DNA of 64,000 nt from a virus, in the IMG/VR virus record IMGVR_UViG_3300035670_000101, positions 29,395 to 93,394 of that record, one strand, 5' to 3'. Numbering within the stretch: the stretch's first letter is position 1; each line of letters opens with the position of its first letter. The notes under the pieces are model-generated. The model saw nothing but the letters and a program-made list of their open reading frames with translations. It did no database searches and was not told where the DNA came from. The position numbers and the translations under genes were made by a program. Positions 1 to 8,451 of this stretch are shown piece after piece.

Positions 1-1
1 A

Positions 2-370
2 ATTGTTGGTACAAGTTATGATGACATTCAATGGTCTGATTTAACTGAATATGCACAACAATATATAATCTCTGAATTTATTAAACATAATTCACCTGTA
101 GATGAAGATGAATTAGATGAAGAAAGTGTTGTGTATTTTGAAGATTCAGCGCGAGAGTGGTTTTACGAAAACATGCACGAATTTCTTGCAGAGGATTTTG
201 GGTTGCAAATTACAGGCAATTACTTTCAAGGTTGGTTTAATAAAGTAGGTGTAAGTGTTTCTTTGCATGATCTCGAATCAATCTCAGATAATGTCGATAA
301 AGCACGAGAGGAGTTTGATAAGTGGTTTAAGGTTCAACCAACAATCAGCAATGAAGTTACAGTTTATTAA
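2..370 (+). CDS. hypothetical protein, 5' end outside window
   Basis: The frame is open from base 2, so the gene starts before the window; an internal GTG at 131 is unlikely to be the real start. The visible 122 residues are acidic with regularly spaced aromatics and no recognised motif. The next gene follows after 15 bp with its own Shine-Dalgarno, so the two are probably cotranscribed. Confidence 0.6.
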   Translation: MVGTSYDDIQWSDLTEYAQQYIISEFIKHNSPVDEDELDEESVVYFEDSAREWFYENMHEFLAEDFGLQITGNYFQGWFNKVGVSVSLHDLESISDNVDKAREEFDKWFKVQPTISNEVTVY

Positions 371-385
371 ATAAGGAGAGAAATA

Positions 386-796
386 GTGAGTTTTATTGAA
401 ATTACAACAGAGCAGTTAGTTAACTCTGTTAAGCAAGAGTTTCAGCGTGGTGATGAAGTCTTTCATCGTAAAACAGCAGGACGACCTTCTGCTAAAGAAA
501 AAGATACACAAAGTATGGATGATATTCTGTTATCAAAAGAGAAACGTGAAGCTCTGGTATTTCAGATTAAACGTTTAGCTAAAGATATTGAGTTACAAAA
601 GCAACGTGCTGAAGGGTTACGTGAAGATATTAAAGCTAGTGCTGAGAACTTAGGGTTATCTGTTGCTAAGTTTAAAAGTTTAATTTCTGATTACGACAGT
701 GGTAATTTAACAGACATTATTCAAGAGAAAACTTCTTATGTAGATGTCCTTGAGGTTGTTAAAGAATTGACAGATCAGGATATCAGTGTTCGCTGA
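386..796 (+). CDS. hypothetical protein with charged helical region
   Basis: This 136-aa protein starts at GTG 386, chosen because AAGGAGAG lies just upstream. Residues 30-37 contain a basic GRP patch that resembles an AT-hook-like or linker segment. Residues 45-105 are strongly charged and likely coiled coil. No family was recognised. DNA binding is possible from the basic patch but is inference only. Confidence 0.7.
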   Translation: MSFIEITTEQLVNSVKQEFQRGDEVFHRKTAGRPSAKEKDTQSMDDILLSKEKREALVFQIKRLAKDIELQKQRAEGLREDIKASAENLGLSVAKFKSLISDYDSGNLTDIIQEKTSYVDVLEVVKELTDQDISVR

Positions 797-809
797 GAGG
801 GTAAAGAGT

Positions 810-1007
810 ATGAAACGCAAGCATTTAAGCAATAAGAACCTACCATTACGGACAAGCATCATAATTCCGTTCCTTGTGTATATGTTCTTTGACTTTTACG
901 CACTACCTATGTGGGGTTTTGCAATCTACATGACCTTATGGGTGATTGCTTTTATTGTTGTTCTTATTGCAAACCTGTCAGCCGAACAAGTTGAGTTAAA
1001 AGATTAA
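810..1007 (+). CDS. small membrane protein, two predicted helices
   Basis: The ATG at 810 is preferred over an upstream in-frame TTG at 786 because GAGAGG sits at good spacing before it. The 65-aa product has a basic N-terminus followed by two hydrophobic stretches of about 17-20 residues separated by a short turn, typical of a small inner-membrane protein. A strong terminator follows, so it is probably the last gene of its unit. Function unknown. Confidence 0.65.
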   Translation: MKRKHLSNKNLPLRTSIIIPFLVYMFFDFYALPMWGFAIYMTLWVIAFIVVLIANLSAEQVELKD

Positions 1008-1045
1008 CCTAAAGGTTTCTGAAAGTCTTGAATTTAATTCAAAAG

Positions 1046-1077
1046 CCCTAAGAGAAATCTTGGGGTTTATTTATTTT
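1046..1077 (+). terminator. intrinsic terminator
   Basis: CCCTAAGA at 1046-1053 pairs with TCTTGGGG at 1058-1065 (one G-U pair) around a GAAA tetraloop, followed by a T-rich tract to 1077. It separates the small membrane-protein gene from the exonuclease gene. Confidence 0.85.
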
Positions 1078-1094
1078 CATAAAGGAGAAAGTTT

Positions 1095-2030
1095 TTGAAA
1101 AGTTTTGAAGACTACGATTTTGATAGTTTTGACTATAGTAAGAAATACCACTTACACATAGATTTTGATACACCTATTTTTGCAAATGCAGTAGCTTCTA
1201 GTAAAGACGTTTGTGTTGTAACATTAAAGAAAAATGGTAAGAAAAAGGTGTTTGATAATTTTGACGAGTTTTATAAAACATTTGAGGATAAATACTCAAA
1301 GAAATATCACCTATGGGATTTTGATATACCTTTAATCGCATTTTCTATCACTGGTGTTAATAATCAACTTAATGAAATGATTTCACACTCTTGGGTTGGT
1401 GACTACACATTGTACATTGGTGGTAAGAGTAACTTCAGAAAAGACTTGTACCCAGAGTATAAAGGGAATCGCCAGAAGTCGCCAGCTATGCGTAAAGTGT
1501 TAGTTGACTATGTTCTACACAAATACAAAGATAAGGTTAAACAAGCAGAAAATGAAGAGGCAGAAGACTATTGTTTGTCTGAAGTGTTGAAAGATGTTAG
1601 TGGTAATATTGTTGGATATTGTGATAAGGATTTAACAACACAATCAGCATTCTTCTTTAATTACAAGAATCAAGACAAGGGTGTTTTCTTTATTAATGAA
1701 GACCAAGCTTTCTTTAATCTATGTTGCCAGATTTTACATGGTGACAGGGCAACAGATAACATACGTGGTATTGACTTTGTTTCTGAGGAGGTTAAATCTA
1801 AGTACAGTATTAAGTCCAAATCTATTGGAGAAGCTACTACTGAGAAGATATTGAGTGATGTGCAGCATGATAAACAGTTAATGAAAGAACGTGTTGTTGA
1901 CGTTTATAAACTATCCTATGGTGATCAATGGAAAGAGAAGCTTCAATTTACCGGAAGTTTGGTGTTTATTAGTAAGCGACCTAAAGAGTATTTTGATGTA
2001 GATAAATTTACTAAAGGATTGCAGTGTTGA
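1095..2030 (+). CDS. 5'-3' exonuclease (FEN/T7 gp6-like)
   Basis: This 311-aa protein matches the phage 5'-3' exonuclease/flap nuclease family. An acidic N-terminal strand (HIDFDTPIF, residues 21-29) provides the first metal site. A YKGNR motif near residue 123 is the helical-arch signature, and GDRATDNIRGI near residue 216 matches the GD-x-DN-x-x-G metal/H3TH signature. The family removes RNA primers or 5' flaps and degrades host DNA. The start is TTG 1095 behind AAAGGAGAAA. The gene overlaps the HNH nuclease downstream, consistent with a DNA-processing operon. Confidence 0.88.
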   Translation: MKSFEDYDFDSFDYSKKYHLHIDFDTPIFANAVASSKDVCVVTLKKNGKKKVFDNFDEFYKTFEDKYSKKYHLWDFDIPLIAFSITGVNNQLNEMISHSWVGDYTLYIGGKSNFRKDLYPEYKGNRQKSPAMRKVLVDYVLHKYKDKVKQAENEEAEDYCLSEVLKDVSGNIVGYCDKDLTTQSAFFFNYKNQDKGVFFINEDQAFFNLCCQILHGDRATDNIRGIDFVSEEVKSKYSIKSKSIGEATTEKILSDVQHDKQLMKERVVDVYKLSYGDQWKEKLQFTGSLVFISKRPKEYFDVDKFTKGLQC

Positions 2031-2602
2031 GTATTGATGATAAAGTAAAGAAAATTCTTGAAGAAAATTCTGAGATATGGAAAACTGAGAGCGCATACTT
2101 CTCATACATTCGAGGTTGTATTCGGTTAGCTTGGTCTAAAAACCCTGTGAAACTTAAACTGTTGAAGAAGGTTAAAAAGCAAATTCCAAACCCTAACTAC
2201 GGTAAACCAAGAAACACCAAACTGACAGTTATGGGTGCTGAGTGTGAGATTTGCAATAAAGACTTTCCAATGAAAGAGATTGAGGTTGATCACAAAAATG
2301 GTGGGACATATTCTCTAAAGCAGGTTGCTGATATACAAGGTTTCTTTGAGAGTATTTGCATTGTTTCAGAAGATGACTTGCGTGTTGTGTGTAAATCTTG
2401 TCATGGTGCATTAACTTACGCTGCAAGAAATAATATCTCTTTTGAAGAAGCTGAGTTGAAAAAGAAAGTTATTAATATCTGTAAAGATAAACAACTTTTA
2501 ATTGACACTCTAGTTGCTATTGGTGTAGACTCAATACCTAAGACCAAGAAAGGTCAGGAAGAGTTATTGTATAAATTATTGTTGGAGAGTAAGGGTGAGT
2601 GA
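2024..2602 (+). CDS. HNH endonuclease
   Basis: This 192-aa protein carries a zinc-anchored HNH core: CEIC near residue 75, the catalytic-type VDHKNGG near residue 90, and CKSCH near residue 127. The start is GTG 2024 or TTG 2027, inside the end of the exonuclease gene, with AAAGGA upstream; the overlap implies translational coupling. It could be a packaging-associated HNH or a free-standing homing nuclease; the tight operon position favours a resident DNA-processing role. Confidence 0.82.
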   Translation: MLSIDDKVKKILEENSEIWKTESAYFSYIRGCIRLAWSKNPVKLKLLKKVKKQIPNPNYGKPRNTKLTVMGAECEICNKDFPMKEIEVDHKNGGTYSLKQVADIQGFFESICIVSEDDLRVVCKSCHGALTYAARNNISFEEAELKKKVINICKDKQLLIDTLVAIGVDSIPKTKKGQEELLYKLLLESKGE

Positions 2603-2774
2603 AGATAAGAGTTTTTCTGTTAGTATTTACTATAGTGGTTCTTATTACATTGATGTTCAGGCTGAGAACAAGGTTGAAGCTAAGAACATTGCGATTGAAT
2701 TATTAAGAGACGAAGCTGACATTGGTTTCTCAGTTGAATCTGTAGATGTTTTTGAAATTGGAGAGTCAGAATGA
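2595..2774 (+). CDS. small hypothetical protein
   Basis: This 59-aa ORF starts at GTG 2595, overlaps the HNH stop by 8 bp and ends overlapping the next ATG (2771), a coupled-gene arrangement. The product is acidic with predicted beta strand then helix (KVEAKNIAIELL), a pattern common in small phage proteins of unknown function. Confidence 0.6.
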   Translation: MSEDKSFSVSIYYSGSYYIDVQAENKVEAKNIAIELLRDEADIGFSVESVDVFEIGESE

Positions 2775-2938
2775 GTGAAGAAAAAACGATAAAGTTCAAA
2801 AGTGGAGCTTGTATTGAGTTTTTCGGGGAAGATAATGGTTGTTCTTTTGTTGGGTTTAATTCTTCTACCGAACATCTTGGTGATATTGATGCCGAGGATG
2901 ATAAGTGTTGTGATGAAATAGATAAGTATGGAGAGTGA
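2771..2938 (+). CDS. small acidic hypothetical protein
   Basis: This 55-aa ORF starts at an ATG overlapping the upstream stop (ATGA) and ends 11 bp inside the DnaQ-like gene. The C-terminus is acidic with a CC pair. It matches no known family; its reality rests on tight packing between two coupled genes. Confidence 0.55.
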   Translation: MSEEKTIKFKSGACIEFFGEDNGCSFVGFNSSTEHLGDIDAEDDKCCDEIDKYGE

Positions 2939-3884
2939 TTTGGAAAAATCGTGGCATAAGCAAGCGTTAGAGCTAAGATCGCAGGGTTTTAGCTCTCGTT
3001 ATATTGCAGAGAAATTATTAGGTCGTAAGAGTGCTAAATCATCGGTAAATGACATGTTCAAACGATATGACGCTTTGAATGAAGTTGTTGATGTTAGTAA
3101 AACAAAGATTTTATATTTCGACTTAGAGAGTAGCTTGGCAGAAGCTTTAACATTCCAGTTTTGGCAAACTAACATCCCTTACAGTCGAATCACCAAACAG
3201 ACCCACTTGTTATCAGCTCAATGGGCTTTCAACAACGAGGAAGTTCAAGGTATTCGAGTAACACCAGAACAGGTTAAAACTGGTGATGACCTAGATATTG
3301 TTGTTAAAGTTATTGAAGCAATCAATCAAGCTGATGTTGTTGTAACGTTTAACGGTAAGAAGTTTGATATTAAGTTGCTAAACACTCGTGCAATCTTCTG
3401 GGGTTTGCCACCTATCAAACCTGTTAAACACATTGACTTGTTTGAACAAGCTAAACGAAACTTCAAGTTTCCAAGCAACTCTATGCAAAACATTAGTATG
3501 TACTTAGGTTTGGATGGTAAGATCGCTACAGGTGGTACTCATCTCTGGGAGCGTTGTGCTAACTGGAAAGACTACCAGCAATGTAACAATGCACTTGAGG
3601 AGATGTTAATTTACGGAAAACAGGATATTGAAGCTACTCGTGATCTCCATAAGCGTTTTCAAGGTTGGATGAAGAATACACCTAACTTGGGTACAATTGC
3701 TAACGATGTAGAAAATACTAAGTCACTACGTTGTGTACATTGTGCTAGTGAAAACATCTTTAAGATGGATAAAAATTCTTACACATCTGTAAGCAGTTTT
3801 GATCTTTATCGTTGTGGTGAAGAAGATTGTCGTGGTGTTAGTCGCATTACAAAGAATGGTAAGAATTTAGTTGGAGTTGTTTAA
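2928..3884 (+). CDS. DnaQ/RNase H-fold 3'-5' exonuclease with N-terminal HTH
   Basis: This 318-aa protein has three recognisable parts. Residues 1-48 look like an HTH (FSSRYIAEKLLGRKSAKSSV). Residues 62-250 carry the DEDD exonuclease motifs: FDLES (Exo I), FNGKKFDIKLLN (Exo II) and YGKQDIEATRDL (Exo III). The C-terminal 55 residues contain CVHC and a later C-x4-C, a probable zinc ribbon. The layout resembles YprB-type predicted exonucleases. It sits between nuclease and nucleotide genes, fitting DNA repair, degradation or recombination. Its stop overlaps the next ATG. Confidence 0.82.
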   Translation: MESDLEKSWHKQALELRSQGFSSRYIAEKLLGRKSAKSSVNDMFKRYDALNEVVDVSKTKILYFDLESSLAEALTFQFWQTNIPYSRITKQTHLLSAQWAFNNEEVQGIRVTPEQVKTGDDLDIVVKVIEAINQADVVVTFNGKKFDIKLLNTRAIFWGLPPIKPVKHIDLFEQAKRNFKFPSNSMQNISMYLGLDGKIATGGTHLWERCANWKDYQQCNNALEEMLIYGKQDIEATRDLHKRFQGWMKNTPNLGTIANDVENTKSLRCVHCASENIFKMDKNSYTSVSSFDLYRCGEEDCRGVSRITKNGKNLVGVV

Positions 3885-4555
3885 TGGAGAATATTTTGAA
3901 TACAGAACAAATCGTTATCAATAATACATTTCGTGACTACTATTACGAAGTTTTAACACCTAAAGTTGTATTGTTTAACACCTTAGTTGGTGGTGACTTT
4001 AAAACCTTAAATGAAGAAGATAAAGCTTCACGTATTGATTTACAGATTGATATTGTATCTGAAGAGCTTATTAAAGAGTATGCTGTATTCTTTGCTAAAG
4101 ATCAGATTGAAGAGTTGGATGCTATTGCAGATGTGTTGTTTACAGTGTCTTATTTACAATATCAACTTAAGGTGTGTGATGAACAATTCTTAACTGAATT
4201 AGACATTAACCATGATCGTTTACAATTCTTAATGTCACAAATTGGATTGTTCTTTGATAGTATGTATACACACTTCGACTTAGATATTATTATTAAGGCT
4301 ACAGACTTGGTTGTAGAGAATAATATGTTAAAGTTTACAACTGATAAAGAAGCTTTTGCTAAGTGGAAATCTCCAGCTAAAGAAAATCTAACCCCAAGTG
4401 AGCAGACGGTTGACGGTGTAACTTACTACTGTTTAGTTAATGAGAATGGGAAGGTGAGAAAAAAACGAGGATTTAAAATTATGGATTTAACACCACTAGT
4501 TGAAGATCAGAATATCCGTGATAATAGTTACGATGACAAGGCGGCTGTAAAATAA
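3884..4555 (+). CDS. putative MazG-like NTP pyrophosphohydrolase
   Basis: This 223-aa, mostly helical protein has SEELIKEY and, about 20 residues later, EELDAIADVLFTV. These fit the E-x-x-x-E and E-x-x-D acidic pairs that bind magnesium in all-alpha NTP pyrophosphohydrolases, including phage MazG-like proteins. Such enzymes hydrolyse (d)NTPs or alarmones. The C-terminal third (residues 155-223) is charged and unassigned. The TAATG overlap with the exonuclease gene and nearby ribonucleotide reductase support a nucleotide-pool role. The assignment rests on motif pattern only. Confidence 0.6.
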   Translation: MENILNTEQIVINNTFRDYYYEVLTPKVVLFNTLVGGDFKTLNEEDKASRIDLQIDIVSEELIKEYAVFFAKDQIEELDAIADVLFTVSYLQYQLKVCDEQFLTELDINHDRLQFLMSQIGLFFDSMYTHFDLDIIIKATDLVVENNMLKFTTDKEAFAKWKSPAKENLTPSEQTVDGVTYYCLVNENGKVRKKRGFKIMDLTPLVEDQNIRDNSYDDKAAVK

Positions 4556-4556
4556 A

Positions 4557-5366
4557 ATGAGTGTTAAGTACGGTGCAGTTTACGCTGCTTTTGATAAAGA
4601 AAATAGAACTTTTTTGAACACGATGACAGGTTTCACGGATTGTAATTATTACGATCGTTGGAGAAATATGATGACTAGGGTTTATGGAAATTATGAAAAA
4701 ACTAGAAGTACTTACGAAAATGTTGAGTGTTCTCCTAGTTTTTTGAACTTCTTTAATTTCAAATCTTGGATTGATAAAGAACCTTTTTCAAATTATACGG
4801 TTTCTGGAAACCCTTATCAATTGGACAAAGATTTACTTGGTTTCGGAAGGATGTATTCGGAAGAAACCTGTGCGTTCCTCCCTGCATGGTTGAATTCGAC
4901 AATGCCACGTGCTAATCAGAAATCGGATAAAGAAACCATGTATGTTAGTGTTAAAAGGGAGTCAGAACTAAAGACAACGTACACTTGTTTCCTAAAGACT
5001 GAGAGTGGTGGTAGTAAGTTTATTGGAGGTTTTACCGATCCAATTGTAGCAAACAAGTTTGCGATTTTCGTCAAAGCTAAGATTATGCAATACATTGGAG
5101 AAAACATCGAAGGGTTGGTAAAACCAGAAGTTATTTATATGCTCTTAAACTTTGATTCTTGGCTACTGGAATCTGGGTTTAATTACGACCAAAACTTCAA
5201 ACATCACAGACTCGATGAGGTGTTGTTGTGGTACAAGAAACACTATGATATTGTAATGGAAGATGCGAAAAGGTCTACAAAAATTGTTGAACATATCGAC
5301 AGTTGTGAATTTTGTAAATCTAGTGATGCTAAAATGCAACGTATAAGTGAAATTTCAGGGGGTTAA
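4557..5366 (+). CDS. AP2-type putative homing/mobile protein (divergent paralogue 1)
   Basis: This 269-aa protein belongs to the family also encoded at 16891, 19688 and 25867. Shared features are WRNMMTRVYG early, then FLNFFNFKSWI, LDKDLLGFG, YSEETCAFLP and a C-terminal AP2-like three-strand domain (KFIGGFTDPIVANKFA). AP2 domains bind DNA and often accompany phage homing nucleases. An extra C-terminal 80 residues, including CEFC, distinguish this member. It interrupts the nucleotide-metabolism operon, fitting an inserted selfish gene. Nuclease activity is inferred. Confidence 0.65.
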   Translation: MSVKYGAVYAAFDKENRTFLNTMTGFTDCNYYDRWRNMMTRVYGNYEKTRSTYENVECSPSFLNFFNFKSWIDKEPFSNYTVSGNPYQLDKDLLGFGRMYSEETCAFLPAWLNSTMPRANQKSDKETMYVSVKRESELKTTYTCFLKTESGGSKFIGGFTDPIVANKFAIFVKAKIMQYIGENIEGLVKPEVIYMLLNFDSWLLESGFNYDQNFKHHRLDEVLLWYKKHYDIVMEDAKRSTKIVEHIDSCEFCKSSDAKMQRISEISGG

Positions 5367-5374
5367 GGAAGATA

Positions 5375-5791
5375 ATGAGTAATAGTAAATACAAAGTGTC
5401 AGAAAACAAGTATTCAGGGAACACTAAATGTATTAGTGGTTTTCGTAAATACTTCGATGCTGTAGCAAGTTTACATGATGTGATGATGATTGCTAATGAG
5501 TTAGAGTCTAATGATGCACTACCACACCCTAAAGATAGTGTTGAATTATTAGAGTACATCCTACACACATACTTCGGTTTTGATAAAGAAGTAGTGATGT
5601 TTGAGAACTACGATGATGAAGGGAATAAAATCTTCCATTGGTACTCAGCACATCACTGTACGCATCGTTCTAAGCTCACTGGTGAGGTTGTACGCATGGA
5701 TAGGTATATTGGTGCGGAGCGTATTGATAAGGTCTGGTATGACACGGGAATGATGTCTACAGAGACATGGGGATTATACCGTGGGGTATAG
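5375..5791 (+). CDS. hypothetical protein
   Basis: This 138-aa protein starts at ATG 5375 with TTAAGGAAG upstream. It appears globular, with conserved-looking aromatic and histidine residues (HWYSAHHCTHRS) that could bind metal, but no known family is recognised. It is the last gene before the 5853 terminator. Confidence 0.65.
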   Translation: MSNSKYKVSENKYSGNTKCISGFRKYFDAVASLHDVMMIANELESNDALPHPKDSVELLEYILHTYFGFDKEVVMFENYDDEGNKIFHWYSAHHCTHRSKLTGEVVRMDRYIGAERIDKVWYDTGMMSTETWGLYRGV

Positions 5792-5852
5792 CAACATTCC
5801 TCACCTTGTTCGTCATTTATGTTATTAAGGGGGTATAACACCTCCTACTATT

Positions 5853-5877
5853 AAGGGTGTGTAACAGCACCCTTTTT
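5853..5877 (+). terminator. intrinsic terminator
   Basis: AAGGGTG at 5853-5859 pairs with CACCCTT at 5868-5874, followed by a T run. Just upstream, GGGGGTATAACACCTCC can form a second small hairpin. It ends the unit containing the AP2-type protein and the 138-aa gene. Confidence 0.8.
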
Positions 5878-5897
5878 CTCTTTTATAACAAATAAAG

Positions 5898-5916
5898 GGT
5901 TTTATTCATTAAAACC
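5898..5916 (+). promoter_or_regulatory. inverted repeat in leader of membrane-protein/nrdA unit
   Basis: GGTTTT (5898-5903) and AAAACC (5911-5916) form a 6-bp hairpin or operator-like palindrome 15 bp before the ATG at 5931, beside the SD AAAGGG at 5921-5926. A role in controlling the following gene is inference. Confidence 0.35.
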
Positions 5917-5930
5917 TATAAAGGGTAAAT

Positions 5931-6212
5931 ATGATTTATATTATTGGTGTGTTGTGGTTGTTATATAGTGGGTTCTGGTTTTACATTTTGAACGATGCTG
6001 TAAAGAATGAATCGGAAGCTTTAATTGACGCTTGTGGTCAAGAGGCGTTTAATAAATATTTAAAAAATTACTTGATTCATAATGCTATTGTAGCTATCAT
6101 TGCTCCTGTAGTTCACTTGTGGCAGTTATTCTTCTGGATTATGAAGAAGATTGTATTTGGAGCTATTGATTTGATTGGTAATGTTGTTAAAGTTGAAAAA
6201 GGGAAGAAGTGA
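5931..6212 (+). CDS. membrane protein, two predicted helices
   Basis: This 93-aa product has a hydrophobic N-terminal segment (residues 2-21), a charged middle, and a second hydrophobic stretch (residues 49-70) followed by a basic tail. SD AAAGGG precedes ATG 5931. The stop abuts the TTG start of the ribonucleotide reductase gene, so the two are translationally coupled. Function unknown. Confidence 0.65.
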   Translation: MIYIIGVLWLLYSGFWFYILNDAVKNESEALIDACGQEAFNKYLKNYLIHNAIVAIIAPVVHLWQLFFWIMKKIVFGAIDLIGNVVKVEKGKK

Positions 6213-6213
6213 G

Positions 6214-8406
6214 TTGATTAAAGACGTAATTAAATCTGATGGTAGTATCGAAATTTTTGATTTAGATAAGTTGTCAAAGTGGGCTAAATATGCTGCTAAA
6301 GTTGGCGGTGATTGGTCTACATTAGCAATTGAAACTTTTACAAAATTACCAGAGTTGTGTCACAGTAAAGATATTCATCAAGCAATGATTGATGTTTGCT
6401 ATAGTAAGCAAGACTTAACATACAGTCGAGTTGCTTCTCGTTTAGAAACAGCACAACTACGAAAGAACATTGAGCGAAGTTTTGACTTAAAGATTAACAA
6501 ATGTTCTTTTAAAGATATTCGAGATAAGTTGGTTGATTCGGGTGTTTGGTGTAATGAAACTATCCCTGAATACTCACTAAAACAAGAAGAGTTGTTTGAA
6601 GAACTGCGTCAGGTAGATTTGGAATCTTGGCAAGTTAGTCAGTGGGTAGATAAATACCTATTGAAGATGAATGGTGTGACTGTAGAGATTCCTTCTGTTG
6701 CAGCCATTGGTATCGGTTTAGGGTTACATGGTGATACTCAAGATGCTTACGATTTAGCAAGGGATATTATCTACTCACGAACAAACCTACCAACACCTGT
6801 TTTGAATGGTATTCGTAACGGTGACTTTAATGGTGTTTCTTGTTGTGTTATCAGTGCTGGAGATAGTGTTGAAAGTATTGAGGTTGCACAACATTTAGCT
6901 GTACGAATGACTGCTAAGAAGGCTGGTATTGGTGTTGAGTTTACTACTCGATCTAAAGGTTCTGGTGTTAAAGGTGGTCGAATTGAGCATCTTGGGAAAC
7001 ATCCAATCTATAAGCATACCGATTCTGGTGTCAAGCAGTTTACGCAAGAGACGAGAGGCGGTAGTGCTACAGTGGGGTTTACCTGTATTGACCCCGAAGT
7101 CTACAATATTGCTTTGTTTAAATCACAACGTATTGATATTGAGCAGCGATTAGATCGGTTAGATTACAGTTTTATCTTTAACGATGCTTTCTTAGATGCT
7201 GTTGTTAATCGTAAAGATTGGTACTTGTTTGACTACAACGATGCTAAGGTTGTTCACGCTGCTTTCTATACCCACTCTGTTAGTGAGTATAACTTCTTAG
7301 TTGAAGCTGTGGTTAAAAGTGGCGTTAAACATAAGAAAGTTCAAGCGTTAGATTTGATCAAACATGTTCTTATGATCAGACAAGAAACAGGACGCATGTA
7401 TTTCTTTAATGTAAGTCGTGCTAATACACACACACCTTTCAATGGAATCATTAGACTTTCCAATTTGTGCCAAGAAATCTGTTTAGAAACAACACCTTAC
7501 GAGAGTATGGATGATTTGTATTTAGACAATGGAAACGGTGAAACGGCTTTCTGTTCATTAGGAGCTTTAGTTCCTGTGAATATTAAAGATGATGCAGAGT
7601 ACAAACGAGTAGCTTACACACTAGTTAAGACGATTAACAAGTTGATTGTTAAATGTCCTAAGATGACTAAGAATCATGAACGTACTATGTTAGAACGTAT
7701 GTCATTGGGTATTGGTATTACAGGTTTGGCTGAATACTTATACAAACAAGGTTATGATTATGAGGGTAGTGAATCTAGTTTGGAGTTTGTGTCTGACCTT
7801 GCAGAAAAGCATTGCTTCTATTTATATCAAGCAAGTCAAAAACTTTCAGAAGAAACAGGGGTTGAAGTTAAGGGTGTTGATTTAAACTGGTTGCCTGTTG
7901 ATACTAAAATAGGTAAATTTACACCTAAGATGGATTGGGAGAGTATTCGTGGTAAACCTCGCGTTAACTCTGTACTCGTTGCTCACATGCCAACAGAGAG
8001 TAGCGCACTAGCTTCTGGTGTGACTAATGGGTTGTATCCACCTAGAAAGGTTATTATCAACAAGAAGTCTCGCAAGGGCGTTGTGCAGTTTATCTGTAAA
8101 GGCTTTAAAGAGGGTGTTAATCTTTTAGCTTGGGAAGTTGACAATATTGTGTTAAGTCGTTATTATTCGGCTGTACAAGATTGGTCAGATCAAGGTATTA
8201 GTGCTGATACATACTTCGATCCGCGTAAGTTTGAAAATGGCAAGAAACCATTGTCTGTTTTATTGAAAGAATGGGTTGCACACTTCAAGCTTGGTAATAA
8301 GAGTATGTATTATGTGAATACCTACGATGATGATGAGGTTAGTATCTTTGACTTGATTGAATCTGTAGAGATTGAAGAAGCTGATTGTGACGCTTGTACT
8401 TTATAA
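6214..8406 (+). CDS. nrdA: ribonucleoside-diphosphate reductase, large (alpha) subunit, class Ia
   Basis: About 730 aa, close to E. coli NrdA (761). The TTG at 6214 is chosen because it gives the typical N-terminus (IKSDGSIEIFDLDKL, a short ATP-cone-like start); upstream in-frame starts run into the preceding gene. Hallmarks seen are the redox cysteine in SCCVISAGDS, the N-x-C-x-E active site in LSNLCQEIC, FCSLGALVPVNI, the paired tyrosines in MYYVNT, and a C-terminal CDAC that exchanges disulfides with glutaredoxin. With NrdB and glutaredoxin just downstream it reduces NDPs to dNDPs for phage DNA synthesis. Confidence 0.97.
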   Translation: MIKDVIKSDGSIEIFDLDKLSKWAKYAAKVGGDWSTLAIETFTKLPELCHSKDIHQAMIDVCYSKQDLTYSRVASRLETAQLRKNIERSFDLKINKCSFKDIRDKLVDSGVWCNETIPEYSLKQEELFEELRQVDLESWQVSQWVDKYLLKMNGVTVEIPSVAAIGIGLGLHGDTQDAYDLARDIIYSRTNLPTPVLNGIRNGDFNGVSCCVISAGDSVESIEVAQHLAVRMTAKKAGIGVEFTTRSKGSGVKGGRIEHLGKHPIYKHTDSGVKQFTQETRGGSATVGFTCIDPEVYNIALFKSQRIDIEQRLDRLDYSFIFNDAFLDAVVNRKDWYLFDYNDAKVVHAAFYTHSVSEYNFLVEAVVKSGVKHKKVQALDLIKHVLMIRQETGRMYFFNVSRANTHTPFNGIIRLSNLCQEICLETTPYESMDDLYLDNGNGETAFCSLGALVPVNIKDDAEYKRVAYTLVKTINKLIVKCPKMTKNHERTMLERMSLGIGITGLAEYLYKQGYDYEGSESSLEFVSDLAEKHCFYLYQASQKLSEETGVEVKGVDLNWLPVDTKIGKFTPKMDWESIRGKPRVNSVLVAHMPTESSALASGVTNGLYPPRKVIINKKSRKGVVQFICKGFKEGVNLLAWEVDNIVLSRYYSAVQDWSDQGISADTYFDPRKFENGKKPLSVLLKEWVAHFKLGNKSMYYVNTYDDDEVSIFDLIESVEIEEADCDACTL

Positions 8407-8415
8407 ACAAACACC

Positions 8416-8437
8416 GCACCTCGAAAGGGGTGCTTTT
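8416..8437 (+). terminator. weak terminator-like hairpin between nrdA and nrdB
   Basis: GCACC (8416-8420) pairs with GGTGC (8429-8433), followed by TTTT. The stem is short and lies inside an operon, so it probably attenuates rather than ends transcription. Confidence 0.5.
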
Positions 8438-8451
8438 AAATAGGAAAGTAA